Source of the DNA: Micromonospora sp. MW-13 | GTDB taxonomy: Bacteria > Actinomycetota > Actinomycetes > Mycobacteriales > Micromonosporaceae | DNA: 64,000 bases | Assembly (NCBI RefSeq): GCF_003434305.1 | Contig: NZ_QKKX01000013.1 | Span: 1 to 64,000 of the forward strand | Direction of reading: 5' to 3' | Shown here: piece after piece, positions 54,273 through 63,361 of the stretch | Layout: each line of letters begins with the position of its first letter | Numbering within the stretch: position 1 is the first letter of the stretch | Made by a program: the position numbers and the translations under genes | Notes under the pieces: generated by a model | The model's database searches: none | Seen by the model: only the letters and a program-made list of their open reading frames with translations | Told to the model about the DNA's origin: nothing

Positions 54273-54817
54273 GCCCGACCTCCCTGATTCGTGGCGACCG
54301 CCGGTCCGGAGCCGCCGGGTTGGCTGTCGATCTCGTCGAGCAGGCGGCGCAGTGCCGCGCGGGAGCCGAGCGGCTCGGCGCGGAGCACCCGCCCGGCCGG
54401 GTCGACAACGGTGGCGAACGGGGTGGCGAGGGCGTCGTACCGCTCGAACAGCTCCGCCTGCCCGCCGAGCACGGTGATCGGCAGGCCCGCTGCCTGCGCC
54501 GAGGGGTTGTCCCGGTAGAGGACCCGGAACTCCAGGCCAGGGCGGCCGACGTGGCCGTTCGCCTCGGCCAGCACCTCGGTGCAGGTCCCGCAGTCGGGCT
54601 CCAGGAACAGCAGCACCAGCGGAACCGTCGGTGCCCCCGGCGCCAACCGGGCGAATCCGGGCGCTGGTGCTCCCGGCCGCAGGCCGACCGACTCAGGACG
54701 ACGCTGGACCGCCCCGCTCGACAGCGCGTGCACCTGGCGTACCAGGCCCGAGACCGTGAGAGCCAACAGGAGGATCGCGATCCAGCTCAGGATCAGTGCG
54801 CTGGTCTGGAAGCTCAT
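54269..54817 (-). CDS. MauD-like thioredoxin-fold protein
   Basis: A 182-aa protein with one N-terminal TM (LSWIAILLLALTVSGLV) and a TlpA/MauD thioredoxin domain; active site Cys76-Gly-Thr-Cys79 (PDCGTCTEVL), then TPFATVVDPAGRVL. MauD is needed for disulfide formation in the MADH light chain. ATG 54817 overlaps the mauE-like stop, and its own stop overlaps the next ATG. Confidence 0.83.
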   Translation of the reverse strand: MSFQTSALILSWIAILLLALTVSGLVRQVHALSSGAVQRRPESVGLRPGAPAPGFARLAPGAPTVPLVLLFLEPDCGTCTEVLAEANGHVGRPGLEFRVLYRDNPSAQAAGLPITVLGGQAELFERYDALATPFATVVDPAGRVLRAEPLGSRAALRRLLDEIDSQPGGSGPAVATNQGGRA

Positions 54818-55404
54818 CCGGGTATGCCTCCCTCTGTCATGCCGACGGACCGGCCGTTCGTGGGCCGCGCGGCTGTCGCCGTGGCCGGCTCGTACATCGC
54901 GGCGGGCAGATGCCACAGCAGCGCGGTGAACGTGGCGGAGGCCAGCAGCACGACGGCGAGTGCGGCGTCGGCTCGATTCAGCGGAATGATCGAGCCGGAC
55001 AGGGCCAGTGCGACCAGGGCCAGCCCGGCGAGGATCGAAGCTCGTGCCACCACCCAACCGGTCATCGGCAGTTCCACCCGGGAACACCCGCACGACCCGG
55101 TGCGCCCGGTCGACATCAGGTGCCGGCCGTAGCCGGCGTACAGGCCGAGTAGCGCGCCGCTGCCGACGAGGACCGCGATGAGCAGGCCTTCGCCGCCGTC
55201 ATAGAGCAGCGCCGCGAGCCCGGCTCCGGCGAGCAGACCTTCGCTCGCGATGGCGAGGACGGCGACCGTGACCGGAGCCGGTAGCACCCGGTGCGCGGCC
55301 AACGCCTCGGCGAGCGCCGCCGGTCGTGACAGGTGCTCGGCGGTGCTGACGAGCAGGGTGAACAGGACGGTGTACGTGGCCACGCTGCTCAGCAGTCCGG
55401 ACAT
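54814..55404 (-). CDS. MauE/DoxX-like redox membrane protein
   Basis: A 196-aa protein with four TM helices and the MauE features STAEHLSRPAALAEALAAHR and TGSCGCSRVELPMTG, with a Cys105-x-Cys107 pair. MauE works with MauD in making disulfides of the light chain in the membrane. ATG 55404 lies 6 bp after the upstream stop. Confidence 0.82.
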   Translation of the reverse strand: MSGLLSSVATYTVLFTLLVSTAEHLSRPAALAEALAAHRVLPAPVTVAVLAIASEGLLAGAGLAALLYDGGEGLLIAVLVGSGALLGLYAGYGRHLMSTGRTGSCGCSRVELPMTGWVVARASILAGLALVALALSGSIIPLNRADAALAVVLLASATFTALLWHLPAAMYEPATATAARPTNGRSVGMTEGGIPG

Positions 55405-55410
55405 CCCGAC

Positions 55411-56118
55411 CTACCCGGCCGTCTGGACACGGAGCCGGTTCACCAGAGCGGGCACCTGCTCCAGGTCCGTGTCGGCGAACGGCACCAGGCTGAGCCAGGC
55501 GTCCGCCGCGGCCAGCACGAAGTAGGGCGTCCCGTCGGGGAGTACGTCCCGAAAGAGCTCGCCCGCCTGCGTCTGCAGGCCCCGCCAGGAGGGCAGTTGC
55601 CCAACACGCTGCCTGGTGAGCGGTGCGATCTCCAACAGACCGAGCCCGGGGACCTCTTTGAGCACGGTGGCCGGTGCGGCGAACTCGGTGCCGGTCTTCG
55701 CGGTCGGGCGCAGGGTCAGGCCGTCGTCGTGCTCCTCGACGCGCAGGGTCCGCAACGCCCCGAGCAGGTCGACGGTCGCCGCGCCGTACATCTCGGTGAA
55801 GAAGCAGTGTCCCCGCCCCCGCCAGACCGCCACGAGCCGTTCCTCGGCCAACTGGATCTGCGGGTCGTAGGATCGGATGCGCGCGGTCAGCAGCGTTCCG
55901 CCCTGGTAGGTGAGTTCCTCGTCGAACTTCTCGACGCCGAGCGTCCGGGCCACGTCGTCCGCGAGCCCGACCGATCCGGCCGTGAACTCGTGCAGTCGGC
56001 CGCCGATCGTCACATCGGCCACGGACGTGAACGGTGCGCTCAGGTCGAGTGACCCATCGAGCAGGAACCGACCTTTGTCGATTGCCCGATGTGTCACCGG
56101 CACCCCGCTGGCTGCCAT
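55411..56118 (-). CDS. Hypothetical protein, first gene of the mau-like operon
   Basis: A 235-aa protein without signal peptide: GRFLLDGSLDLSAPFTSVAD, IQLAEERLVAVWRGRGHCFF, then LGLLEIAPLTRQRVGQLPSW. No domain recognised; beta-rich and probably cytoplasmic. It is 6 bp from the mauE-like gene and so very likely co-transcribed. It is not the MADH heavy chain, which is larger and a signal-bearing propeller. Confidence 0.72.
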   Translation of the reverse strand: MAASGVPVTHRAIDKGRFLLDGSLDLSAPFTSVADVTIGGRLHEFTAGSVGLADDVARTLGVEKFDEELTYQGGTLLTARIRSYDPQIQLAEERLVAVWRGRGHCFFTEMYGAATVDLLGALRTLRVEEHDDGLTLRPTAKTGTEFAAPATVLKEVPGLGLLEIAPLTRQRVGQLPSWRGLQTQAGELFRDVLPDGTPYFVLAAADAWLSLVPFADTDLEQVPALVNRLRVQTAG

Positions 56119-56340
56119 CCGACCGCCCTTCGTCCGGATCCGAAACTAACCACCGGCACAATATACGGGTATGTAAATATCTGACAAGATGGATCATCGT
56201 CACCGGCCGACAGCAGTTCCGACGCCGGAGATTGCGTGCCCGGCCCGTCCCCGGCGGGGTCGGGCCGGGCACGCGGTCGACGTGCCGTCGTCACCAGGCC
56301 CAGACAGTGCGCGGGGTACGCCCGAACCGGTGCCGGCGGC

Positions 56341-56436
56341 ATGCTCGCGCTGGTGCTGAACGACCTGCGGCGCTTCCGCAAACTCGGGGTCCGCAACCGC
56401 GCCGAACTCGCCGCCCGGCGGGCCCGAACCGGCTGA
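56341..56436 (+). pseudogene. LuxR HTH remnant
   Basis: Encodes LRRFRKLGVRNRAELAARRA, which matches the recognition-helix end of LuxR HTH domains, with no regulator upstream. About 30 codons survive. It lies in the 565-bp gap 56119-56683, whose remaining sequence up to 56546 shows no gene. Confidence 0.5.
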
Positions 56437-56546
56437 CCCCGTCGATGTCCGGCTTCGCCTCCGCTGCCGGGACCGTCACCCGCCGATCCCGGGTCCGGCA
56501 CGAAAAGCCAGTGAGCGTGACCGTTGGCGACTGCTATCTTTTCCCC

Positions 56547-56603
56547 ATGCGTTCGTTCTCCGTTGAGGTGATGATGCCCCGCCAGCGGGGCTGTCGACGC
56601 TGA
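56547..56603 (+). CDS. Leader peptide with tandem Met codons
   Basis: ATG 56547 encodes MRSFSVEVMMPRQRGCRR and a stop, 80 bp before the methionyl-tRNA synthetase gene. Two consecutive ATG codons lie just before a hairpin (56577-56590, CCCCG-CCAG-CGGGG). The position suggests ribosome-mediated attenuation sensing charged tRNA-Met. Confidence 0.5.
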   Translation: MRSFSVEVMMPRQRGCRR

Positions 56604-56615
56604 ACGGATGACGTT

Positions 56616-56640
56616 CCGAGGCCCAAGCGCGGGGCCTCGG
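56616..56640 (+). terminator. Attenuator-like hairpin upstream of metG paralogue
   Basis: CCGAGGCCC and GGGCCTCGG form a perfect 9-bp stem. A third stem, CGGAGCC with GGCTCCG (about 56655-56683), partly covers the AGGAGG and start of the synthetase gene. The set could be a terminator plus a translation-blocking structure. Confidence 0.5.
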
Positions 56641-56683
56641 TTCACGTGTCGGGCCGGAGCCCCGGTTCCTTCAGGAGGCTCCG

Positions 56684-58231
56684 ATGCCCGCCCGATTCTA
56701 CGTGACCACGACCATCCCGTACGTCAATGCCCGTCCGCACTTGGGTTTCGCGCTGGAACTCGTGCAGGCCGATGTGTTGGCCAGGCACCGGCGCCAGCGC
56801 GGTGACCAGGTGCGGTTCCTCAGCGGCACGGACGACAACTCGCTGAAGAACGTGCTGGCCGCCGACGCCGAGGGCCTACCGACCCAGGAGCTTGTCGACC
56901 GCAACGCCGCCGCTTTCGAAGCCCTGCGCCAACCACTGGCGCTGTCCCCCGATGACTTCATCCGCACCAGCCGCGATCCCCGCCACCGCCCCGGAGTGGA
57001 GCGGCTCTGGCGCGCCTGTGCCGCAGCCGGCGACCTCTACCGCAAGCACTATCAGGGGCTGTACTGCGTGGGGTGCGAACAGTTCTACAACGCGGCTGAG
57101 CTTCGCGACGGCCGCTGCCCGGAACATGGCACCCCGCCGCAACTGGTCACCGAACAGAACTGGTTCTTCCGCCTGTCCCGTTATCAGGGCCAACTCCATG
57201 ATCTGATCGATGGCGGGCAGTTGCGCATCGAACCGGCGGTGCGCCGCAACGAGGTGCTCAGCTTCATCGCGGCAGGACTGCACGACCTGAGCATCTCCCG
57301 CTCACACACGCGCGCCCGTGGCTGGGGCATCCCCGTGCCCGAGGACCCCGACCAGGTCGTCTACGTCTGGTGGGACGCCTTGGGCAACTACGTCACCGCC
57401 CTCGACTACGCCAACCACGGCCCCGACTACCAGCACTGGTGGGTGGACAACCCCAGCCGGGTACATCTGCTGGGCAAGGGTGTGCTGCGCTTCCACGCCG
57501 TGTATTGGCCAGCGATGCTGCTGTCAGCTGGCGAGCCCCTGCCCACCGACATCTTCGTACACGACTACCTCACCGTCGGCGGCAAGAAGATCAGTAAATC
57601 GGCGGGTGTCGCCATTGATCCCGTCGAGCTCGTCGCGCAGTTCGGGACCGATCCCGTGCGCTGGTGGCTGCTGCGCGACGTGCCCCGAGTCGGCGATGCC
57701 GACTTCACCATCGACAGGCTCATCGCCCGCACCAACAGCGACCTCGCCGACGGTCTGGGCAACCTCATCAACCGCGTCACCACCATGGTGCACCGGTATC
57801 GTGACGGGAAGCTACCGGACTGCGCCGCACCGCCGGCCGCTGACGCCCGCCGCCTGACGACCGCCTGTCAGCAAGCGCCAGACCTCATTGCGGCGGCCCT
57901 GGACGCCTTCGACTTCCGCACCGCCACCGCGGCGGTATGGGCCATCGTGGATGAGGCCAACCGCTACGTCGAACACGTCCGGCCCTGGTACCTCGCCAGA
58001 GCGGAACGCGACGGCGATAGCCGGGCGGCCACGGACCTCGACAGCGCTCTTGATGTCCTCGTCCGTTCCTGCCAGACGCTCGCCGAGCAGATCCGACGCT
58101 TCCTTCCCGACACTGCGGACCGGATCGCCGCCCAATGCACGCCTTCTGCCGGACGGCTGCCCACCCCGCAACCACTCTTCCCGAGAATCGCGACCCCGGA
58201 GCCGCGACGATCGCCGGCTCGCTGCTCATGA
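56684..58231 (+). CDS. metG: Methionyl-tRNA synthetase paralogue
   Basis: A 515-aa class I aminoacyl-tRNA synthetase. HIGH-type motif HLGF (19-22), KMSKS variant KISKS (302-306), CVGCEQFYNAAEL with Cys128, 131, 145 and His148 as a zinc knuckle, and GKGVLRFHAVYWPAMLL. It lacks the C-terminal EMAP domain. Codon use is less GC-biased than that of its neighbours, suggesting transfer. It may be a second, resistance- or condition-specific copy; whether the genome has another metG is unknown. Confidence 0.92.
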   Translation: MPARFYVTTTIPYVNARPHLGFALELVQADVLARHRRQRGDQVRFLSGTDDNSLKNVLAADAEGLPTQELVDRNAAAFEALRQPLALSPDDFIRTSRDPRHRPGVERLWRACAAAGDLYRKHYQGLYCVGCEQFYNAAELRDGRCPEHGTPPQLVTEQNWFFRLSRYQGQLHDLIDGGQLRIEPAVRRNEVLSFIAAGLHDLSISRSHTRARGWGIPVPEDPDQVVYVWWDALGNYVTALDYANHGPDYQHWWVDNPSRVHLLGKGVLRFHAVYWPAMLLSAGEPLPTDIFVHDYLTVGGKKISKSAGVAIDPVELVAQFGTDPVRWWLLRDVPRVGDADFTIDRLIARTNSDLADGLGNLINRVTTMVHRYRDGKLPDCAAPPAADARRLTTACQQAPDLIAAALDAFDFRTATAAVWAIVDEANRYVEHVRPWYLARAERDGDSRAATDLDSALDVLVRSCQTLAEQIRRFLPDTADRIAAQCTPSAGRLPTPQPLFPRIATPEPRRSPARCS

Positions 58232-58414
58232 GAGGGACCCGACAGGCCAACCGTGGGAATAGCCTCGCAGGCACAGCGCCTGGCGATGACTGCAAAGTCG
58301 ACGCACCCGACTTCGACAAGCGGCAGGCTGCGATCGGCCTGTGATCGGCCGACCGCGTTCGGTAGAGTGCGGACGTTGATCGTCGGCGATGGCCGAAGGT
58401 CGGAGGGGTGCCGG

Positions 58415-59548
58415 ATGACTCGACGGGGCGGGCGGTGGGCGCGGGTCGCGCTGCGCCTCGCGCTGCTGCTCGGCGGTGTCGTCGTGACGTGGGGCGTCCA
58501 CGAAAGCGCCACCGCGTCGGTCGCCTACGCCACCGACCGTCCGCTGGCCGCGCCGGTGGACGCGGCCGTCGACCTGCTCACCGGCGTCCTCCGACCGATC
58601 GTCGAGACGGCGCCACCACCGCCCGCTCCGGAAGTGCCTGCCGCCGGGACGGCCCCAGGCACCCCGCCGAGCGGAGCCGCCCCTCCCCCGGCGCCCGTCC
58701 GGCTGCCCACCCGACCGGCAACCCGGCCGGCCAGCCGAGTCACTGCCCCGCCGGCCCGGCCCGGCCAGGTCGGCCCGCCGAAGCCCGCCGCTGGCGGTGC
58801 GAGCCGACCGGCCACCCGGCCACCCGGCGGGGATGTGCTGGAACCGGTGGGTGATGTTCTCCGTCCGGGGACGAAGCCGGTCCGGGCCGGGGTGCTCACC
58901 CCGGTCAGCGAGGCACTCCGCCCGGTCACCGACCCGGTACGCACCGGGGTCCTGGTGCCTGTGGCCGGCGTCCTCAGCCCGGTGACGCAGCCGCTCACCC
59001 CGATTCTCTCGCCCGTCTGGCAAGGGCTGGAGCCGCTGTTCGAGCCGTTGGCCCCCGTGCTCAGGCCCCTCGAACCGGTGACAGACCTCTTGGACCCGCC
59101 CACCGGCCCGCCTGCCACGCCACCGCCCGCGCCGACCCTACCGGCGCCGCCCCTGGCCACGCCGCCGCTACTCACGCCGCCGCAGACCGGCCCGGGCTGC
59201 TGCGCCGGACCCAGCTCCGGACCAGTCGGCGAACCGGCCGGGCCCGTTTCGGGCCCCGCCCCCACGAGCACCTCAGCACACCCGCAGACGGCAACCGAGC
59301 TCTCGTCCCTGCCGCGCCTCGTCGGGCCGGACGGGCCGAACCCGCTCCGACCGGACGCCGGCTCCGCGCCAGCCGCGCCCTCTCCCAACACGAGTGGATC
59401 CGGCTCATCCGGCACCGTCCACGGTCACGCCGCCGAAGCCCCCGCTTCGATTTGGACGTCGCCCGGCCTGGCAAGGCGCCGCTGCCACCCGACCGGTGGC
59501 GGCGCCCTCCCGTCCCGCTCGCCCCGCCCAGGCACCCGGCCCGCCTGA
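58415..59548 (+). CDS. Proline-rich exported protein
   Basis: A 377-aa protein with one N-terminal hydrophobic helix (VALRLALLLGGVVVTWGVHES), then almost entirely Pro/Ala/Gly/Thr. The middle carries a degenerate repeat, VLxPVxxxLRPxTxPVRxGV, over about 140-240. Looks like a wall-spanning or surface protein with no known domain. ATG 58415 has GGAGGGG upstream. Confidence 0.7.
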   Translation: MTRRGGRWARVALRLALLLGGVVVTWGVHESATASVAYATDRPLAAPVDAAVDLLTGVLRPIVETAPPPPAPEVPAAGTAPGTPPSGAAPPPAPVRLPTRPATRPASRVTAPPARPGQVGPPKPAAGGASRPATRPPGGDVLEPVGDVLRPGTKPVRAGVLTPVSEALRPVTDPVRTGVLVPVAGVLSPVTQPLTPILSPVWQGLEPLFEPLAPVLRPLEPVTDLLDPPTGPPATPPPAPTLPAPPLATPPLLTPPQTGPGCCAGPSSGPVGEPAGPVSGPAPTSTSAHPQTATELSSLPRLVGPDGPNPLRPDAGSAPAAPSPNTSGSGSSGTVHGHAAEAPASIWTSPGLARRRCHPTGGGALPSRSPRPGTRPA

Positions 59549-59707
59549 CCGGCGGGCCGTCGTGCCGTCCGCGCGGCACCGACGGCCGCTGCGTACCCGT
59601 ACGCCTTGACGGCCCCTCGTGGCCCGCGCCGGCCCGCGCGGCGGTCCCGCGACGACGCCGGCATCCTCCCCGACGTACCCGATCACGATCGTGACCAGGA
59701 GTTACCC

Positions 59708-60385
59708 ATGAACATGAGCACGCCCGTCATCCGGGCCCGCTGGTGCGACACCGGCCGGATCGCCGCTCTCGTCACCGAAGCCCTCGCACCCACCGACCTC
59801 GGCGCCTGGCTCGTCCCCGACGAGCGACACCGGCCGACCGTCCTCGCCGCCGTGGCCCAGATCTGGACCGAACACGCGCTGCTCTTCGGCGACGCGTTCC
59901 TGCTCCCAGACGGCACGGCCGCGACCGTCTGGTTCCACCGCTACCGGCCGATCCCGCCACCGGCCCAGTACGCCGATCGGCTCACCGACCTGTGCAGCGC
60001 ATACCGCGACCGGTTCCTTCAGCTCGACCAGGCCCTCGCCGCCCGGCGGCCCACCGAGGCGCACAACCACCTGGCGCTGCTCGCCGCGCCCGGCCCCGCA
60101 GAGCCCGGCCGGGCCGCGGCGGTCCTCGCCGGAGCGCAGCGCTGGATGGACACGCTCAGCCTCCCCACGTACGCCGAGGCATTCACCGACGTCGACCGCG
60201 AACTGCTCCAGCGGCACGGATACACCCACCGCGACACCTTCTCGCTCGACAGTCACACGACCGCGCATTCGATGTGGCGATGCTCGCCGCTCCAGAGCGG
60301 CCGGCCCAGCCGTAACACCCGCTCACCGGTGCGACGTCCACTCGCCCAGAATTCTGTCGCGCGGATCATGAATCTCGCTCGTTAG
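59708..60385 (+). CDS. GNAT-like acetyltransferase
   Basis: A 225-aa protein with VLAAVAQIWTEHALLFGDA, LPDGTAATVWFHRY, then NHLALLAAPGP and PTYAEAFTDVDRELLQRHGY. The fold fits a divergent GNAT (DUF-type) acetyltransferase; the R-x-x-G-x-G loop is unclear. The final 35 residues are basic and may be added. ATG 59708 with GGAG upstream. Confidence 0.72.
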   Translation: MNMSTPVIRARWCDTGRIAALVTEALAPTDLGAWLVPDERHRPTVLAAVAQIWTEHALLFGDAFLLPDGTAATVWFHRYRPIPPPAQYADRLTDLCSAYRDRFLQLDQALAARRPTEAHNHLALLAAPGPAEPGRAAAVLAGAQRWMDTLSLPTYAEAFTDVDRELLQRHGYTHRDTFSLDSHTTAHSMWRCSPLQSGRPSRNTRSPVRRPLAQNSVARIMNLAR

Positions 60386-60575
60386 ACCCGTAAGGCACGA
60401 GGAGATCTGACGAACCACGGGTGGGCTGTGCCGGCGCCGCTGTCGCCGGCACAGCCCCTCCTGGGGCAACCAATGGCGGCCCTGCCCCGCACGGCCTGGC
60501 AACTACGCGATGCCGGACGATCGAGGCGAGTTCCCGACCGCGGCCGAGCAGCTCGACACCGTCCGCGACGACTGC

Positions 60576-61028
60576 CTACACCGAATCTGGTCCGGCACCG
60601 GCACCTACAAGCGCCGATTCAGCAGCCAGCATCCGGAGCACGGTGGCGACATCTGTGCGTTCGGAAAGAAGCAGGGCACTGGAGGCTTTGGTCCATCGCC
60701 AGGTCAGCAACAAGGTGAACCGACGGGCTGCCTCGTGTTGGCTGGGGCACGGAATCATGATCAGGTGACAGGCTACCACCGCCGCCCAGGCCGGTCCCTG
60801 AACAGCGACCTGGTCGCAAACGAACCTGACCGAGGGGAAATTGGTCAGCACCGCCCGCAGGCGGCGCTGCATGGCAGCGGAACTGTTGACGGGCGCTGCG
60901 AATCCGGCGACGCCGATAGCGCTGAAATGGCAACGGCGGGCGAGGAGGTGCGATGCCGGTCCGGCGTCCGCTCGAGACAGCGCTGCGACAGCCCGACGTA
61001 GACGTCTTGTGACCAGGAACAAGAACAT
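60576..61028 (-). CDS. Hypothetical protein, 150 aa
   Basis: Starts MFLFLVTRRLRRAVAALSRA with GGAGG seven bases upstream of ATG 61028; ends LVGAGAGPDSV. No domain recognised. A plus-strand frame overlaps it but has no ribosome site. Coding use is moderate, so confidence is limited. The 190 bp before it (60386-60575) show nothing. Confidence 0.55.
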   Translation of the reverse strand: MFLFLVTRRLRRAVAALSRADAGPASHLLARRCHFSAIGVAGFAAPVNSSAAMQRRLRAVLTNFPSVRFVCDQVAVQGPAWAAVVACHLIMIPCPSQHEAARRFTLLLTWRWTKASSALLLSERTDVATVLRMLAAESALVGAGAGPDSV

Positions 61029-61114
61029 GGCATCGCCTCCGGATACTCTGCTGATACAGCGAGGGGAAAATGGGCGGTGCTGCCCGTGGTGGTGCCCTTC
61101 AATGTCTGAGCGTG

Positions 61115-62227
61115 TCAGCAAATCGGACCCACGACCCGGGCAGGGGTGCCGAGCCACCAGCCCCGTCGGCCGGTCCAGATGTGGTCGGGGCCCAGCTTGC
61201 GCCGTAGTCGGGAGACGACCGTGCTGACCGCCGATGGGCTCTTCGGTCGCACCGTGGTGGGTGTGTTGGCGAAGACGTCCCTCGCGCTCAGTGCTACTCC
61301 TCGCGCCTCGATAAGAACCTGCAACGTGGCGGCCTCCTGGGGACTGAGCGGCACTGAGGTGGCCCTGCTCGGTAGCCCTACTCGTCGGGTCGCAGGGTCC
61401 AGCAGCAACACGTTGGAGGCGGCTGCGGAGAGGACGGCGTCTTCGGTTCGGCCAGCCAGCCGCCACCCACCGCCACCGCCACCGCCATCGGTGAGGATGG
61501 ACTCCCGACCGAGGCGCTGTCGCAGGCGGTAGACGATCACGCCAACCTGGGAGGGCCTTGCGGGACGAGCCGTTGCCGGCATGGAAAGCCAGATCTCGTC
61601 GCGGCCTCGCGGCATCCCCTGTGCCTCGATCAGCGCACGCAGCACAAGGTACTCCTGCCACCCGAGCCGGATCATGGATCGTCGCCCGCTCACCCACAGT
61701 TGTCGGCGGGGCAGGTCCAGATGGATCCCGCCGAAAGAGATTGCGCCGGGCCAGGCCGGAGGGCAGGAAGCATCCGAGGCGTCAAGCCACCAGCCACCGG
61801 CTCCCGTGAGAACGCGGTGGGTGCCGAGCTTGTCGCGAATGTTCGCAATGATCACACCAACCTGCGCCATGGTAGGCGGGCAGGAGCCTTTGGGCACGGC
61901 AGCCGCGATCTCGTCGCTACGGCATGGTTCGCCGGCCCGCTCGATCAAAACCGCCAGCACCTCGGCCTGCTGGCCGCTGAGTAGCACCGCGCGCATTTCT
62001 GGATACAGCCGCACCCTGCCCGTCGACGTGTTCAGCTCCATGCCGCCGTAGGCCAGTAAACGCGTCGGCGTCAGCCGGGCACGCTCGGATACCCGCGCAC
62101 CCCTACGAAACCGGTGGAACCGCTCGCCGGCACCATGGGGCCGGTCGGCGATTGCCGCTGCGCTGCCCGCCGCGCGGTCGGTCCCTCGCCAGCCAGCGGG
62201 CAGATCTGATGGCGGGTGTTGTTCCAT
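61115..62227 (-). CDS. Protein of three tandem OmpR-type winged helices
   Basis: A 370-aa protein. After a 50-residue charged N-terminus it has three repeats of the OmpR/PhoB DNA-binding fold: about 57-150 (LSGQQAEVLAVLIERAGEP to TGAGGWWL), 162-260 (LGWQEYLVLRALIEAQG to GGWRLAG) and 270-362 (LSPQEAATLQVLIEARGVAL to GRRGWWLG). No receiver or sensor domain. Repeats are divergent, so the duplication is old. ATG 62227 has GGGAGG nine bases upstream. Likely DNA-binding with several sites. Confidence 0.85.
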   Translation of the reverse strand: MEQHPPSDLPAGWRGTDRAAGSAAAIADRPHGAGERFHRFRRGARVSERARLTPTRLLAYGGMELNTSTGRVRLYPEMRAVLLSGQQAEVLAVLIERAGEPCRSDEIAAAVPKGSCPPTMAQVGVIIANIRDKLGTHRVLTGAGGWWLDASDASCPPAWPGAISFGGIHLDLPRRQLWVSGRRSMIRLGWQEYLVLRALIEAQGMPRGRDEIWLSMPATARPARPSQVGVIVYRLRQRLGRESILTDGGGGGGGWRLAGRTEDAVLSAAASNVLLLDPATRRVGLPSRATSVPLSPQEAATLQVLIEARGVALSARDVFANTPTTVRPKSPSAVSTVVSRLRRKLGPDHIWTGRRGWWLGTPARVVGPIC

Positions 62228-62437
62228 TTCGCCTTGCCTCCCGCCCACGCCGGAGCGCTCTAGCCGTACGACGTACCGGAGCCCTGTGCCGTTCACCGGA
62301 CCCGAACCCGCCGGACAGGCGGCGGAGGTGCCACGTTCGCTGGCGACGGTGATCCCGGCCCTGCACCAGCCACGCCCGCAGGGCAGATCCGGTACAAGGC
62401 GCACCACCCGCCGAAGTCGCCCATGATCAACCTCCCG

Positions 62438-63361
62438 CTACTTGACTGACCCGGCGAGAACGCCCTGCACGAAGTAGCGCTGGAAGGCGAAGAAGACCGC
62501 GAGCGGCACGAGCATGGACAGGAACGCGCCGGGACCGATCGTGTCGAGGTTGGACGAGAACGACCGCATCTGCTCCCGCAGGGCGTAGGTGATCGGGGCA
62601 TTGTCGGAGGTGGCGAAGACGAGCGCGACCAGCAGGTCGTTCCAGACCCACAGGAACTGGAAGATGGCCAGCGAAGCGATGGCCGGCCAGCCGACCGGCA
62701 GCACCACGCGGGCGAAGACGACCAACTCCCGGGCACCGTCAAGGCGGGCCGCCTCGAGCAGGTCGCGCGGGATGTTCAGGAAGAAGTTCCGCAGCAGGAA
62801 GATCGCGAACGGCAACCCGAAGGCCACGTGGAACGCGACCACCGCCGAGATTTCACCGTAGATGCCGATGGTGCGGAAGATCCGGGCGTCCGGCACGATC
62901 GCCACCTGGACCGGCACCACGATCAGCGAGACGACCAGCACGAACAGCCAGTCCCGGCCGGGAAAGTCCATCCAGGCCAGGGCATACGCACCGAGTGCCC
63001 CGAGCAGCACCACGAGCAGGGTCGACGGGACGGTGATCAGTACCGTGTTCCACAGCGATTCGACGATCCGCTCGTTCTGGAGCACCTGGACGTAGTTGTC
63101 GAGGGTCAGTTGGGCCGGTGTGGTGAATACCGTCCACCAGCCGGTGGCGCTGTTGTCGGCGCTGCTACGCAGGCTCGCCACGGCCAGACCGAAGGTCGGC
63201 ACCAGCCAGAAGACGCCGACCAGGAGCACCAGCAGCCGCAGCAGCGCCTTACCGAACCGCAGCATGAACCGGGTCCACGGTCCCGGTCGCGGCGGGCCGC
63301 CCCGCGCGGTACCGGCGGGCACCAGTTCCGGTACACCGTCGTCGATGATGGCGTGGCTCAT
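62438..63361 (-). CDS. Sugar ABC transporter permease (MalG type)
   Basis: A 307-aa inner-membrane permease with six TM helices and the EAA loop (EAARLDGARELVVFARVVLP), NTVLITVPSTLLVVLLG and FFLNIPRDLL. It pairs with the upstream permease, whose stop overlaps its start (ATGA). An ATP-binding protein is not in the window. Confidence 0.93.
   Translation of the reverse strand: MSHAIIDDGVPELVPAGTARGGPPRPGPWTRFMLRFGKALLRLLVLLVGVFWLVPTFGLAVASLRSSADNSATGWWTVFTTPAQLTLDNYVQVLQNERIVESLWNTVLITVPSTLLVVLLGALGAYALAWMDFPGRDWLFVLVVSLIVVPVQVAIVPDARIFRTIGIYGEISAVVAFHVAFGLPFAIFLLRNFFLNIPRDLLEAARLDGARELVVFARVVLPVGWPAIASLAIFQFLWVWNDLLVALVFATSDNAPITYALREQMRSFSSNLDTIGPGAFLSMLVPLAVFFAFQRYFVQGVLAGSVK

Noticed and set aside
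60510..61001. A 163-codon plus-strand frame overlapping the gene at 60576-61028.
   Set aside because: No ribosome site and no domain; the minus-strand frame has a good Shine-Dalgarno.
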